Shown here: piece by piece, positions 29,038-39,312 of the stretch | Position numbering within the stretch: the stretch's first letter is position 1 | Layout: the number at the start of each line of letters is the position of its first letter | Assembly (NCBI GenBank): GCA_000818945.1 | Contig: KN805386.1 | Location: 186,425 to 250,424, forward strand | DNA length: 64,000 nt | Direction of reading: 5' to 3' | Origin: Schizochytrium sp. CCTCC M209059 | Lineage: Eukaryota > Sar > Bigyra > Thraustochytrida > Thraustochytriidae | The notes under the pieces: model-generated | Seen by the model: the letters and a program-made list of their open reading frames with translations, nothing else | The model's database searches: none | What the model was told of the DNA's origin: nothing | Position numbers and translations under genes: made by a program

Positions 29038-30277
29038 CTTGGTCGTTCGGTCGCGCTCGCTCGCTCGCTCGCTCCTCTGCGCGGCGCCTGCGGGCGGAAA
29101 AAGGCGGGGAGGGGCCAAGTGAACGGGCGCGGCGCTGCCTCTCCCGCGCGGCCCCGGTCGCCGCCTCGCCTCCACTCGACGCGCAGCGCAGCGCAGCGTA
29201 GGCTGCGTCAGGATTCTGGCTCAGCGACCAAGGTTCGCCTGCCGCCTACTGCCTGAGAGAGTCGGTTCTTCTTGCTTCTTCTTGTCATTGTTCTCCCTGT
29301 TGTTCTTGCAGCTGCAGCGCCACACAAGCAAGAATTGGCTGGCGGCGCTGCATCGCTCGATCACGCCTGGTTGGAGACCACCGCCTCGACGGTCGACCAT
29401 GGCAGCTCCATACGTCTTATTCCCTCCCGTATTTTGCTCGTCGAGGTCTTTGACGCTTTTCTGCTCGAGCGAGCGTTATCTTATCATCATCTTTTGCGTT
29501 GGCATCGTCTCGACTCCCGGGACAGTCAATAAATCACAAGTAGCTTCGACATAGCCTCCACTGATCCTCAAGCCATGATGCTCATTTCCTCGCCAACGAA
29601 GGAAGCCCGCTCAATGTCACCACCGCTGCACTGCATGCAGCGCACATCCACGGGCCGGGCGGTCCCCGCCGTTGCTCGATGGAGGGTCTGTTCGCACGTC
29701 GCTCTCGATTGCTTTGAGAATGTTATCAACATCCAGGGGAGGGGGTTTTAGTCCTGTCCTCATAGAGCGCACTAGATCGATCTCCCGCTGGCAACGCCGG
29801 ACCACCTGGGCTTCGAGCCGGCCGCCTCGGCCGAGTCCCTGACAGAAGATGGGTTCTTCGTGCGCAGTGAAGGGGGCCTTTCCTGGCTGGTGGCAGTCAC
29901 TGTCGAATGATTTGCGATCGTTGACATTGGCGGGTTCTCACAGAGCAGAACAGACCGGCAACGCCGGAGAACTTGGGCTTCGAGCCGGCCGCCTCGGCCG
30001 AGAACCGGACAGAAGATCGCTTTCGCTTCCTTGCCGGAGTTGTCCCTCTGGCCGTCGTTGCCTCGCCAGCAAACTCGAAACGCAAGAGCTCGAGCCTGGG
30101 CGAGGTCGGAGTCGAGGTTGATCGGTTGAGATCGGACGAGGAAGCCTCGTTCGCTGGGCTGCTTGTCGTCCCGCGGCCGCAAGCTTGGCGAGAGTGGCCT
30201 GCTTAGTACTACCAAACTAGCGATCGGAAGCCGTTGCTTCGGTTAAGTGGCTAGCCGTCTTGACGTCAATCAAGACA
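29038..30277. other. Intergenic region with a 60-bp dispersed repeat
   Basis: 1.2 kb between divergent genes. It begins with GCTC repeats in the TMEM184 leader (29049-29075), then AT-richer sequence, then two copies of a roughly 60-bp element listed separately. Overlapping short frames on both strands near 29772-30215 are by-products of this element. Confidence 0.4.
29791..30020. repeat. Two dispersed copies of a ~60-bp GC-rich element
   Basis: Copies at about 29791-29850 and 29958-30020, 167 bp apart, share the core CTTCGAGCCGGCCGCCTCGG and flanking GCAACGCCGGA and GACAGAAGAT. Spacing is not a multiple of three, so they are not an in-frame protein repeat. They may be a fragment of a mobile or low-copy element. 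Confidence 0.8.
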
Positions 30278-31132
30278 ATGTTTTACGGAGAGAACCCCGC
30301 CGAAGGGGAACCAGATATTCCCTTTGAGGCCACGGAGATCGAGATGCCGCTGGACGCTGCTGCACAGGATTGCAGGGGGCGGTGGAGTGATCGCGTCTCA
30401 ACTGCTCTGACGAGTGTGTTGATTTCGGGGACTGTGGCCAACCACATAGTGTGCTTGGATTTGGCTTTCGACGACGCTAATGATGCGTCTCAGCACATTT
30501 CTAATCGAGTTGTTGCGATCTGTGCGATGGTATTCTTGAGCTTGGCCATTCTTTCGATCTGCTGTCAGGGCATTAACCGCGAGCAGGAGCATACCACAGC
30601 CTTCGGTGAGATGGGCGTCATCTGCACTTTGACTCTTCAATTCGTGAAAGATGCTCATGGGTCATGCCCTGAGCCAGGAATTCGTGTCAATGTCGTACTC
30701 GGCCTCGTGATATTCTTGATACTTTCGAGATTAAAAATTAGTTTCGAGGCCAGCAAGTCTACGACGTGTGGCACTTGTTCATATTTCTGCGTGGGAGCAA
30801 TTTTCACTTGCTCTTCAGCTCTCATTCATCTCAGGGGGAGCATCGATGACATGGAATATGAGAACGATATCGACCTCATCTGTACGAGTGCGACTTTTTC
30901 TTTGCTCTGCCTAACATTCTCAATGAGTGTCACAGCCGCGTACTATACGAGAAATAGAATCCTCTTCGCCATTTCCCTGGCTTGTGTATGCTTAATGGTG
31001 GGAATCCTGGTCGCGCCTAAGATTCGTTTTGTTCCTGTGTGCAACAACATCCTCTTCATTACCGTGATGATGCTCGCGGTAGAATGTGCTTGCGGCACTT
31101 TCATAGTTGACTTCGAATCACGATCGAAGTAA
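30278..31132 (+). CDS. Orphan multipass membrane protein
   Basis: I do not recognise it. ATG 30278 gives 284 residues (the frame opens at a TTG six codons earlier). A 50-residue acidic N-terminus precedes seven or eight hydrophobic helices: around V-L-I-S-G-T-V-A-N, I-C-A-M-V-F-L-S-L-A-I-L, G-V-I-C-T-L-T-L, L-G-L-V-I-F-L-I-L, C-V-G-A-I-F-T-C-S-S-A, F-S-L-L-C-L-T-F-S-M, L-A-C-V-C-L-M-V-G-I-L and I-L-F-I-T-V-M-M-L-A-V. It is Cys-rich for a membrane protein. Composition is less GC-rich than its neighbours, and it sits in a repeat-bearing stretch with other orphans. Coding is likely; function is unknown. Confidence 0.65.
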   Translation: MFYGENPAEGEPDIPFEATEIEMPLDAAAQDCRGRWSDRVSTALTSVLISGTVANHIVCLDLAFDDANDASQHISNRVVAICAMVFLSLAILSICCQGINREQEHTTAFGEMGVICTLTLQFVKDAHGSCPEPGIRVNVVLGLVIFLILSRLKISFEASKSTTCGTCSYFCVGAIFTCSSALIHLRGSIDDMEYENDIDLICTSATFSLLCLTFSMSVTAAYYTRNRILFAISLACVCLMVGILVAPKIRFVPVCNNILFITVMMLAVECACGTFIVDFESRSK

Positions 31133-31653
31133 AAACAAAAATTGTGAATAAGAGGAGAGCATCTCCGTCGAGAAAAAGGAAGCTAAAAGGAATGAAGTTA
31201 TTTTGGGAACGTAAGATTAATTCCTGCGCCTCTACGACAAAAATGCAGCATACAATCGACCTCAGTTGGCTCGTAATTTTGCAACAATAGCAACGAAGGC
31301 AGCAACGTTTTGATTCGACAATGTATTGTCTCGACAATGTATTGTCTCGACAATGTATTGTTTCGGCAATGTATTGTTTCGACAATGTATTGTTTCGACA
31401 ACGTACCGATTCGACAACGTACCGATTCGACAATGTATATCACTTTTAATTCGACAATGTATTGATCCTTGCTTCTTCTTTTTAGGCTCATAAAAAATAC
31501 AGTCCACCGTCAAAATGGGCCGACTTTGTCGGCGTGGCTTTTGACTGGGCGTCAACTAAGGCGCACTAAAATCGAGAGCCGCTGACTTCGAAATGGACCA
31601 ACCGTGGTCTGCCACCAAGCGACAGCAGGACCGCAGGGCGCATCGCAGCTGGG
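31133..31653. other. AT-rich spacer with 16-bp tandem repeat
   Basis: Apart from the 16-bp array, no feature is seen. The minus-strand open frames here translate the array in three frames and are not genes. Confidence 0.45.
31314..31464. repeat. 16-bp tandem repeat array
   Basis: About seven to eight units of TCTCGACAATGTATTG, with later units drifting to TTCGACAACGTACCGA, then one outlying copy near 31449-31464. Period 16 shifts frame every unit, so it is unlikely to be coding. Confidence 0.9.
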
Positions 31654-31830
31654 ATGCCAAGGGTGGTCAACACAAGCGCGCACACTGAGTTTCTCGAGCA
31701 ACGCGAACAAGACCGAATTACACAGCGCGAAACCGACGCGCCGAAGAAGCGAGTGCAGTTCGCTGAGGAGGGCGATGTTGAGCTGCTCTTGATCCAACTC
31801 GCAGCCGAGTCGCCATGTGCTTTCTGTTAG
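31654..31830 (+). CDS. Small frame with PP1-docking-like motif, in frame with the next ORF
   Basis: ATG 31654 to TAG 31828-31830 gives 58 residues, Glu/Arg-rich and helical-looking, with K-K-R-V-Q-F, which fits the R-V-x-F protein phosphatase 1 docking pattern. The next ORF starts 15 bases after this stop in the same frame. The two could be one gene broken by a TAG, a readthrough gene, or an upstream ORF. Not recognised otherwise. Confidence 0.3.
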   Translation: MPRVVNTSAHTEFLEQREQDRITQRETDAPKKRVQFAEEGDVELLLIQLAAESPCAFC

Positions 31831-31845
31831 AATCGAGGCGAAAGG

Positions 31846-32325
31846 ATGACCAAGCAGGTCCTTGCCAAATATCTCGAGCTGCAGGGTGATCGGAAAAGCC
31901 TGGCGATGTCAAGGTCCGCCCTACTCGAACGCATTGGCGCTCAGAAGATCAGTCGACCTAGCACCTTGTCTCCTACGACGGCCCCTACTGAATCGATCCC
32001 TCACTCTAGTTCTTCGATGGCCGCAAGTTCTGCTGCATCACCTGCTCCAGGTTCAACCGGAACCTCCACTCCTCAGAACGAAGTCATCTCGGCAGACGAC
32101 GAAGCTCTCATCATCAAGGCGTTGGCCGTGAAGGCAGCTTCTTGCAACGAGTTCGGGTTTACTCGCTCGCGCAAGAAGGTCACACGACGAGACCTTTTGC
32201 AGTACCTCAAGGTCGAAGGCTGGTGTGTTCCGTGGCATGATCCTCGCGAGAATCTCATGCGAATCATTCTTGGTCACATACGGAGCACCTCCAGCGCTTC
32301 TGCGCTGCCGCCGATGTCCTCGTAG
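31846..32325 (+). CDS. Unknown small protein with two SAP-like helical motifs
   Basis: ATG 31846 gives 159 residues. Residues about 2-31 (V-L-A-K-Y-L-E-L-Q-G ... R-S-A-L-L-E-R-I) and 113-145 (V-T-R-R-D-L-L-Q-Y-L-K-V-E-G-W ... L-M-R-I-I-L) each look like a SAP-type helix-extended loop-helix, which can bind DNA. A Ser/Pro/Thr-rich linker joins them. The frame continues upstream across a single TAG into the preceding small ORF. The SAP call is by eye. A decayed or readthrough gene are both possible. Confidence 0.4.
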   Translation: MTKQVLAKYLELQGDRKSLAMSRSALLERIGAQKISRPSTLSPTTAPTESIPHSSSSMAASSAASPAPGSTGTSTPQNEVISADDEALIIKALAVKAASCNEFGFTRSRKKVTRRDLLQYLKVEGWCVPWHDPRENLMRIILGHIRSTSSASALPPMSS

Positions 32326-33028
32326 GGCATATTAACGAGCGCGTGGCGCTGCCGACGTCCGCCAGTGGCGACAACTTCATTTCCATCCCTAAAACGATGC
32401 AAATGTGCATGTCCCATATAAACAATAGGCAAAGATCTGTAGAGTACCCTAAATCACCCGTTACCCCCTTGCTCCCACCGCCCGTCGAAATGTAAGGGCA
32501 GCAGCCCCGCGGGAGGCCTCGAACGCTCACCTTTGAACTATTCTCGCTCCTCCAAAACTCGACCAAAACCCTTACTGGGAATTTTGTGCAGTCCGCCGTG
32601 GCACGGACCTGTCCTGTGTCCACCTCCGATGCTCGCGCGTGGACTTGCTAAAACAATTTTCTAAACAGTACGAAACCGGGTCCAAAGCGAAGGTTTTGCC
32701 CTGCTACGAAACAACAACAACAACAGCAGCAATAACCCAGCATGGCAGGCTCGGTGAAAAGAGATTAAAGCATGATTCATTACGCACACAATGATGATAA
32801 GAGGACGAGAATGTTTGCGAGAATGGTACACAGGTCGAAACAAAGACAGGGTAGGCTCGTCTTCACAATCAGGAACAGCGAAAGCTGATATCTTTGTGAG
32901 CGCACTCGGTGATGGGAAGGAGGAACGCGACAGGAGGCCGTCCGAAAGGAGGAAAAGAACAACAAGTTAATAATTTGGCACACGCTCATCGCAGCGTAGC
33001 GCAGCAACCAGCACGCCACGCAGATCGC
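32326..33028. other. Intergenic region
   Basis: 0.7 kb between the small SAP-like ORF and the 3' end of the NIPA gene. AT-rich after 32640, with a CAA-type run at about 32711-32728. No gene is seen. Confidence 0.4.
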
Positions 33029-34366
33029 TCACCTCCGACCTTCGTCTGCGCTCTCAGGATCTGAATCCTCTGAGGCGGACGGGTCAGCCGGAGAAACCTC
33101 GACGGATTGCTCGTCGAGGTGAGAAGGTCCTGCCGTGGTCGCTCCTCGCCACGATGTCAGGCCTGCAGGTACTGATGGGAACTTTATCAGGGTCGAGCGA
33201 CCAGGCGCCTGGGCGGAGAGCGGTCTGTTGAGCCGGACCGAATGCGTAAGAGCTGCGAGCGAGCGGGAGCTGCCAGCAGTGTCAAGCTGCTGGCGCCCAA
33301 AACGCATTGATTTCATGTTTTCTCGAGATTTGTTGAGACGCGCAATGCGGGCGCGTACCGTTGGGATGTCGACGCCCTTGATCGTCATGAAGAGGATACC
33401 GCCGCAAACGATTGCGACGCCGAAAGGATATACGATCATTTGCCAGACTTCAAAGCTCTCGTACTCTTTGTAGTACACCAGACCCAAGGAGGAGCTCAGC
33501 ACGATGAGGTTTGTAAAGTACAAAGGCGTGAAGAGAACCGCATCGTAGGCTTGCAAGCCGCGATTGACGTAACTGATCATTCCCACGGCAAGGAAAAACA
33601 CGGCGACAATGTGCACATATGGCCAGATTGTCTTCCACGGGTTGACATCCGAGTCTGCCGTGCCAAAGATGCCTTTGACGAGCTCCCCGGTTGCCTTGAA
33701 TGCAATCTGCATGAGACCGGCGAAGCCTCCTGCTACAAAGGCATAGAACTCGGGCCGCAGCGGCTCGATCGAGTCTGGGTGTTTGTTCGAGTGAATCAGG
33801 AAGAGGCAGAGACACATAAGCAAAATGATAGAAAAGGCCATGGCAAGCACGTCGGTGTCGCTGTAACGGGAGACGAGCTCACACACGTCAAAGTCTGAGG
33901 GGTTGCCGCCAGCCGTGACGGACGTGATGATCACTCCGGTGACGATGATGATGGTGCCGATGATCTCGACTCGTGTCAGCTTTTCTTCGAGCAGATAGGG
34001 CGCGAAGAGCTGGTTCAAGACGATTGTTAGGCCGGTCATAGTCACCACCAGGCTTTGCGGAGCGAGAGCGAAAGCTGTAAAGTCAAAGGGGAGCGGAATC
34101 AGGCCCATGACGCATAATGCAAAGAGCCAGTGCTTGTTGAAGATGATGCCGATGACCTCGTAGCTCTTTTCCTCGTCGGGGAGTGCTTCCTGTTCCATGT
34201 GCGCCTTTTTTTGCAGGATGGTGCCAAGCGCCGTTGCAAAGGAGGATACCACGCTACAGGCCATGCCGAGAAGCCAGAGCCACGGCAGGTCTCCGAAGAC
34301 CGTCGTTTCATCTCCGTCGTCCGTGGACTCGGTCGAGTTGCAGCTCAGCGAGAGAAAGTCCGTCAT
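33029..34366 (-). CDS. NIPA-family magnesium transporter
   Basis: 445 residues from ATG 34366. Nine membrane helices span about residues 28-335, with NIPA-family landmarks: S-F-A-T-A-L-G-T-I-L-Q-K-K-A-H, L-A-P-Q-S-L-V-V-T-M-T-G-L-T-I-V-L-N, R-V-E-I-I-G-T-I-I-I-V-T-G-V and F-T-P-L-Y-F-T-N-L-I-V-L-S-S. The family moves Mg2+ and other divalent cations across plasma or endosomal membranes. The 110-residue cytosolic tail is Ser/Arg-rich. The leader carries pentanucleotide repeats (34400-34445; GAGCC on the sense strand). Ion specificity is inferred from the family. Confidence 0.92.
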   Translation of the reverse strand: MTDFLSLSCNSTESTDDGDETTVFGDLPWLWLLGMACSVVSSFATALGTILQKKAHMEQEALPDEEKSYEVIGIIFNKHWLFALCVMGLIPLPFDFTAFALAPQSLVVTMTGLTIVLNQLFAPYLLEEKLTRVEIIGTIIIVTGVIITSVTAGGNPSDFDVCELVSRYSDTDVLAMAFSIILLMCLCLFLIHSNKHPDSIEPLRPEFYAFVAGGFAGLMQIAFKATGELVKGIFGTADSDVNPWKTIWPYVHIVAVFFLAVGMISYVNRGLQAYDAVLFTPLYFTNLIVLSSSLGLVYYKEYESFEVWQMIVYPFGVAIVCGGILFMTIKGVDIPTVRARIARLNKSRENMKSMRFGRQQLDTAGSSRSLAALTHSVRLNRPLSAQAPGRSTLIKFPSVPAGLTSWRGATTAGPSHLDEQSVEVSPADPSASEDSDPESADEGRR

Positions 34367-36699
34367 CTTCTTTCCTTCTTCCCGACCCTTTTCCCCCTAA
34401 GGCTCGGCTCGGCTCGGCTCGGCTCTGGTCTGGTCTGGTCTGTTCTGCTTTGCTCTGCTCACTGTCGGCTCCGTTGCAGCGCGCCGGCCGGCGGTCACGT
34501 CTCCGCCTCGCCTCGGGTGGCGTGACGCCCCGCTGCTCGCCGACCCTTTTCCTCTCGCTCGATGACTGGCTCGGCCGCCCTTCCTCGCCCCCCCCCNNNN
34601 NNNNNNNNNNNNNNNNNNNNNNNNNNNNNNNNNNNNNNNNNNNNNNNNNNNNNNNNNNNNNNNNNNNNNNNNNNNNNNNNNNNNNNNNNNNNNNNNNNNN
34701 NNNNNNNNNNNNNNNNNNNNNNNNNNNNNNNNNNNNNNNNNNNNNNNNNNNNNNNNNNNNNNNNNNNNNNNNNNNNNNNNNNNNNNNNNNNNNNNNNNNN
34801 NNNNNNNNNNNNNNNNNNNNNNNNNNNNNNNNNNNNNNNNNNNNNNNNNNNNNNNNNNNNNNNNNNNNNNNNNNNNNNNNNNNNNNNNNNNNNNNNNNNN
34901 NNNNNNNNNNNNNNNNNNNNNNNNNNNNNNNNNNNNNNNNNNNNNNNNNNNNNNNNNNNNNNNNNNNNNNNNNNNNNNNNNNNNNNNNNNNNNNNNNNNN
35001 NNNNNNNNNNNNNNNNNNNNNNNNNNNNNNNNNNNNNNNNNNNNNNNNNNNNNNNNNNNNNNNNNNNNNNNNNNNNNNNNNNNNNNNNNNNNNNNNNNNN
35101 NNNNNNNNNNNNNNNNNNNNNNNNNNNNNNNNNNNNNNNNNNNNNNNNNNNNNNNCGAGCCTCCGCAAGCGCTGCTCGCGCGCCTGCGCTGCGCGTCGCG
35201 CTCGCGTCCGGCGCGGGCGAGGGCGGAGCGGCGCGGCGGAGAGGCGAGGACGGGACGAGATGCGCTGCGCTGCGATGAGACGAGGTGTGCGCCGCCTCTG
35301 CCCTGCTGCTGCTCTCGCTGCTTCTGCTCGCGCCGAGGCCGAGCCAAGCCAAGCCCCGCGTCTTGCTCGGCACCCACCCCGTCGCCTCCCACGCGCAGCA
35401 GCACGCACGCACGCAAGCACGAGCAGAGCGACAGCGCCGAGCCCTGCGCATCGGACGGAGGGCGACACGCACGCTCGCGGCAGGGAGAAAGGCTGCTGCC
35501 CAAAGGGTGCGCTGTAAGAGGAGCCCGTCGTCCGAGCAAGGCGGCCGCAGCCCACATAGCGCGTGCAGGGTGCGACCCCGCGCAGCCGCGAGCAAGCGAC
35601 ATCGCGGCGGCTCGTATCGCTTCGCTTCGCGCCGCTACTGCGTCGCATCGCATCGCACCACTTCTGCATCGCAGCGCATCGCGAGGCGCAGCGCGAGGCG
35701 CGGCGTGGCGTCACGCGTGCAAGCCGTGCGGCTCGGGAAGAAGAAGGACGTAGGTGGGCGAGGCCCGCTCGTGGTTAGGGTGTGCGTCGCCGCGTCGGTC
35801 GGAGTGCCGCCCTGCCAGCCTCCACTGGATGGGGCAGGGTCAGCAGTGACTGCGCGCGCTGCACGGGGCCCGAGGCGAGCTCTGTGGCCAGCCAGGAGCA
35901 GCAGACTGCGCGGACAGCAAGCGGATGGATGTACGCGTACGTGTGGCCGACCAGCGGAGCGGAGTGCTGCCGGTCAATGAACGAACGAACGAAGGAATGA
36001 ACAACGAGAAGCTGGGGAAGGCGGTGAGGGCTTGGTGCTGAGCGACCGTGGTGGCGCTCGAGAAGCATGGGCGGGAGAGGACAGCTCATGTGGCTGGTTC
36101 TTCGGGGCTTTGGTTGCAATGACCCATAGTTTTCTCAACGTCGCGATCCAATGCAGCTACGCCTATAGCCGCGATCGCCAACGTCGCGGCCCGAAAGAGC
36201 AGAACTCGTTGTCGTCCTTTCTGATGCATCATTCTCGCATCCCGCAAAACTTTTAATTTAACTTTTGCCCAACAATCACCGCGCGGGTGCTCGATCTTGC
36301 TCAACATCTCTGTCTATCTCCCCCGCCTCATCGCGACCCAATTCCCTTCAATGACTGACCCTCGTGCCACAAGAGCAAGATACCCAGAACCTGCTGGTCG
36401 GTGCCGCGGTTCTTTGCCGCGCACAATGCCTAGCGAGGCGGTACGCTACTGCTACCTGCGTGCAAATCACCGCTGGCATTTTTTTGCTTCGTTCGCCGCG
36501 CGGTCGCCGCTGGCCGCAGGAGGCCAGAGCCCCAATGTCACGCGGCACGCAGGCTCGCGGCCTGGCCGGGGGACGAGCTGGACGGCGAGCTGGGGGACAG
36601 CAGCCAAGCCACTGCGCAGGGCAGGCCTCGCCCCGCTTCGCTTCGCGGCCCTATCGCTATCGCTGCCGCCAAAGCTGCGTCGAAAAACGCAAGAGCGTC
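34367..36699. other. GC-rich spacer containing assembly gap
   Basis: 2.3 kb between the divergent NIPA and LRR genes, 559 bases of it unsequenced. From 35156 to about 35720 it is dominated by GCG/CGC, CAGC and CACGCACG-type repeats whose long open frames are compositional artefacts. From 36000 it is ordinary sequence with no clear exon. A gene hidden in the gap cannot be excluded. Confidence 0.4.
34597..35155. other. Assembly gap (559 N)
   Basis: Flanked by a poly-C tract on the left and CGC-rich repeats on the right. Any protein frames drawn across it are meaningless. Confidence 0.99.
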
Positions 36700-39163
36700 A
36701 TGGCGCAGGACCAGATCCCAAGCGCCAGCGCGCTCGAGGACTTTTGCAAGATCGCTCCCTTTGCCAGGATCATAGAGTACGTCACCTCGCGACGCCCCGG
36801 AAAGCGTACAGCAAACGAAAGAGCAAGATCACTGACGGCAGCAGCTGGATAGTCTTGACGGATACGATATCGACGAGAACAGAATGCAGGAGCTCGAGGT
36901 GTTGCTGCGCTGCAATGTCGTTCTTGAAGAACTAACGTACGTTATCGAAGCGTGGACCGTGCCCTCGTTCCCCCCCGCATAGAAGACGCTGACTTTGGAC
37001 TCTTTTTTCGACTGAAAAAATCTACGCAGACTTAATGCCAAGGGCATGACGACACTTCGAGCTGCCGCCATTGCCTCCATCGTGGGACTTCACCCCAGTC
37101 TGCAAGTGCTACGGTGCGTTCGCGTTTCCCCATTGCATACATCTTGTTCTGTCTCCCGTTTACCGCGCTGACGTTCTGAGTTATCGTGATCATGTAGCAT
37201 TCGCGCCTCGCAGAGCCCCGATGCGGACAAAGAACTCCTCGATCTGGAAACCTTTGAGGCACTTTGGACGGGAATTGCGCTCACAAAGCGGCTCGTCACG
37301 CTCAAGTAAGTCCATCACCCCTGACTTGCTGCTCTTTCCGTTGCGTGTCCACTCACAATTGCCTCTCTCAGTATCTTGGACGTCAAACTTGGCACGCGTG
37401 GAGTGCGCTCCCTGGCACCACGGCTTGCACCAACACTCCGACGTCTCATGTACGTTCCGGTAATATTTGTTTTTTCTCCAATGTTGCTTTTCCAGACCTC
37501 TCCAGTCGGCTGACCTTCGCTATCGCGCTGTCTTATAGTTTGAGTGGCTGCAACGTAAGCGACACTGCACTCGAGGCCCTTGCGCCTGCTCTTGAACGCT
37601 TACCAGGACTATATATTCTCGAGTACGTTTCCGCAGCGCAGATAGAATTCCCTGTCTTTGCTTTCATTGAATCAACTAACAGACTCTTTCTTGCTTGGGT
37701 CGACATCTCAGTCTTGAAGACAATCAAATTGGCCCACGCGGCGCCATTGCGCTTGCAGCGTCAATTAACGCGTGCGCGCGCCTTCAAAAAGTCGAGTACG
37801 TCACGAGCGCATGCACCTTTTATCTTGGCTCTGGGATCTCACATGACTGACCGTGCGTGACTTGACAACTGCGTGAGCACAGACTTGGAATGAACGTCCT
37901 TGGGGACACTGGGGCCTGCACGCTCGCAAGTGCACTGGAAGAGAACCAGTCCGTGCTGCTCATCAAGTAAGTTGCTTGCGTCGCATGGGTGAGCTTGCCA
38001 ATGTGCTTGCGCTTACATGAAAAGCTCTTCGCCACCGGGCCTAATGCACGCATTCACGCAGTATTGAGGGTAATAATGTGGGCGTTTCTGGAGCCATCGC
38101 AATTGCTCGCATGCTTGAAGTCAACCGCCGCCTCATTGCTCTTTGGTACGTTTCCTAGACGCATGGCTTGCTCCAAGCGACTTTACGCAAGCCAATTCTC
38201 AATTCTGACACGTGAGGTTTCCTGTGATTATTATTTTTTCCGGTTTCGGTGGATGGATGGGTGAATGGGTGGATGATTGCGGCGATAGCCTTCGCTCGAA
38301 CGAGATTGGAGACGAAGGAGCAAAAGCAATCGCGCGAGGCATTCTGCACAACCAAACGCTCGAACGATGCAGGTACGTGTGCGCGCAGAATTCGTTTGTT
38401 TGCAATGCTTTATAGAATTAGACTGACACCTCTTCCAGCATTGAGGCAAACCGGATTGGGGACGCCGGCGCCTTTGCTATCGCAGACATGTTGCGCAACA
38501 CACGCAAGCTCGAACGATTCTCGTAAGTTACCAGAAAGGAAAATATCGAAAGCAATGACAATCTCCTCGCAGACATTTGTTGAAAATGCAGCCTGGTCAC
38601 GAAGCTGACAAATTCGCAACTTCACAGTGTTGTGCGCAATGAATTTGGCGAGAGAGGTAAGCGTGTCTTATCAGAAGCGTTGCGGACAAATCAAACGCTC
38701 TCGCATTGCCAGTAAGTTCACTATGGCGTCTTCCACCTCGATCTCGATCAAGACGCACATCTGATGATTGCCAAAAACTAAAACTAAAACCAGCCATGTC
38801 CATGCTTCAGATACGCAACGGTTACCCCAGCTTGCGCTAAACAATGAGTTGAAGCGTCTCGGGCACGAGATTGGTCACGCAAAGACTCTTGTGGTGGAGC
38901 TTGAATTTGCTCGCAGGCTTTGCGTGCGTTACGGCCTGCCTCTTGGACGCAAAAGACTTCGACCTCCGACTCATAGGAACTTGGGTTCGAGCAACGCAAC
39001 CCGCGAGCCCAAAGAGCGCGAGCTTTTACGTCTGCAAGCTCGTCTTGTAGACCTTCAGGCTCAAGTGGACCAACTTGTTGCGGCTATCCCCTTGTTAGGT
39101 TTTTATTTGAAGCGACCCGTTACGTTGCCACAACCAGAGCACGCGCTGCTTGGCTTGCCATGA
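36700..39163 (+). CDS. Intron-rich leucine-rich-repeat protein (ribonuclease-inhibitor type)
   Basis: Thirteen exons were assembled by hand: 36700-36776, 36853-36936, 37030-37113, 37198-37305, 37372-37449, 37539-37622, 37712-37795, 37883-37966, 38062-38145, 38289-38372, 38439-38522, 38628-38711 and 38794-39163. They join into 462 residues without a stop. Every intron is GT-AG, 66-143 nt, and phase 2. Nine internal exons are exactly 84 nt and each encodes one 28-residue repeat of the form L-x-x-N-x-[IL]-G-x-x-G-A-x-x-[IL]-A-x-x-L-x-x-N; two others are 108 and 78 nt. The last exon adds a capping segment and a coiled-coil-like tail (R-L-Q-A-R-L-V-D-L-Q-A-Q-V). Such horseshoe proteins bind other proteins; the partner is unknown. 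Exon 1 is the least certain. Confidence 0.88.
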
Positions 39164-39166
39164 TTT

Positions 39167-39200
<34 letters not shown>

Positions 39201-39312
39201 TATACATTATTCTGCACAATTTTTATTTCCCATCCATTTCGTAGTGAAGACATCTCTTTTCATTCCTTGTCTTGTCCAACTGACTCGTTGAAATTATTTC
39301 ATCATTTACTCT
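39164..39312. repeat. CT dinucleotide run in convergent spacer
   Basis: The LRR and RCC1-BTB genes converge with only about 150 bases between stops. A CT run occupies about 39168-39198. The remainder is AT-rich UTR-like sequence. Confidence 0.7.

Noticed and set aside
31101..31555. Minus-strand frames rich in Q-Y-I-V-E and N-T-L-S-R
   Set aside because: They are the 16-bp array read in three frames; all three frames give similar peptides because 16 is not a multiple of 3.
34183..35714. Very long open frames on both strands across the 559-N gap
   Set aside because: They exist only because N codons are not stops, and the flanks are GC-rich repeats translating to Ala/Arg/Gly. No protein features.
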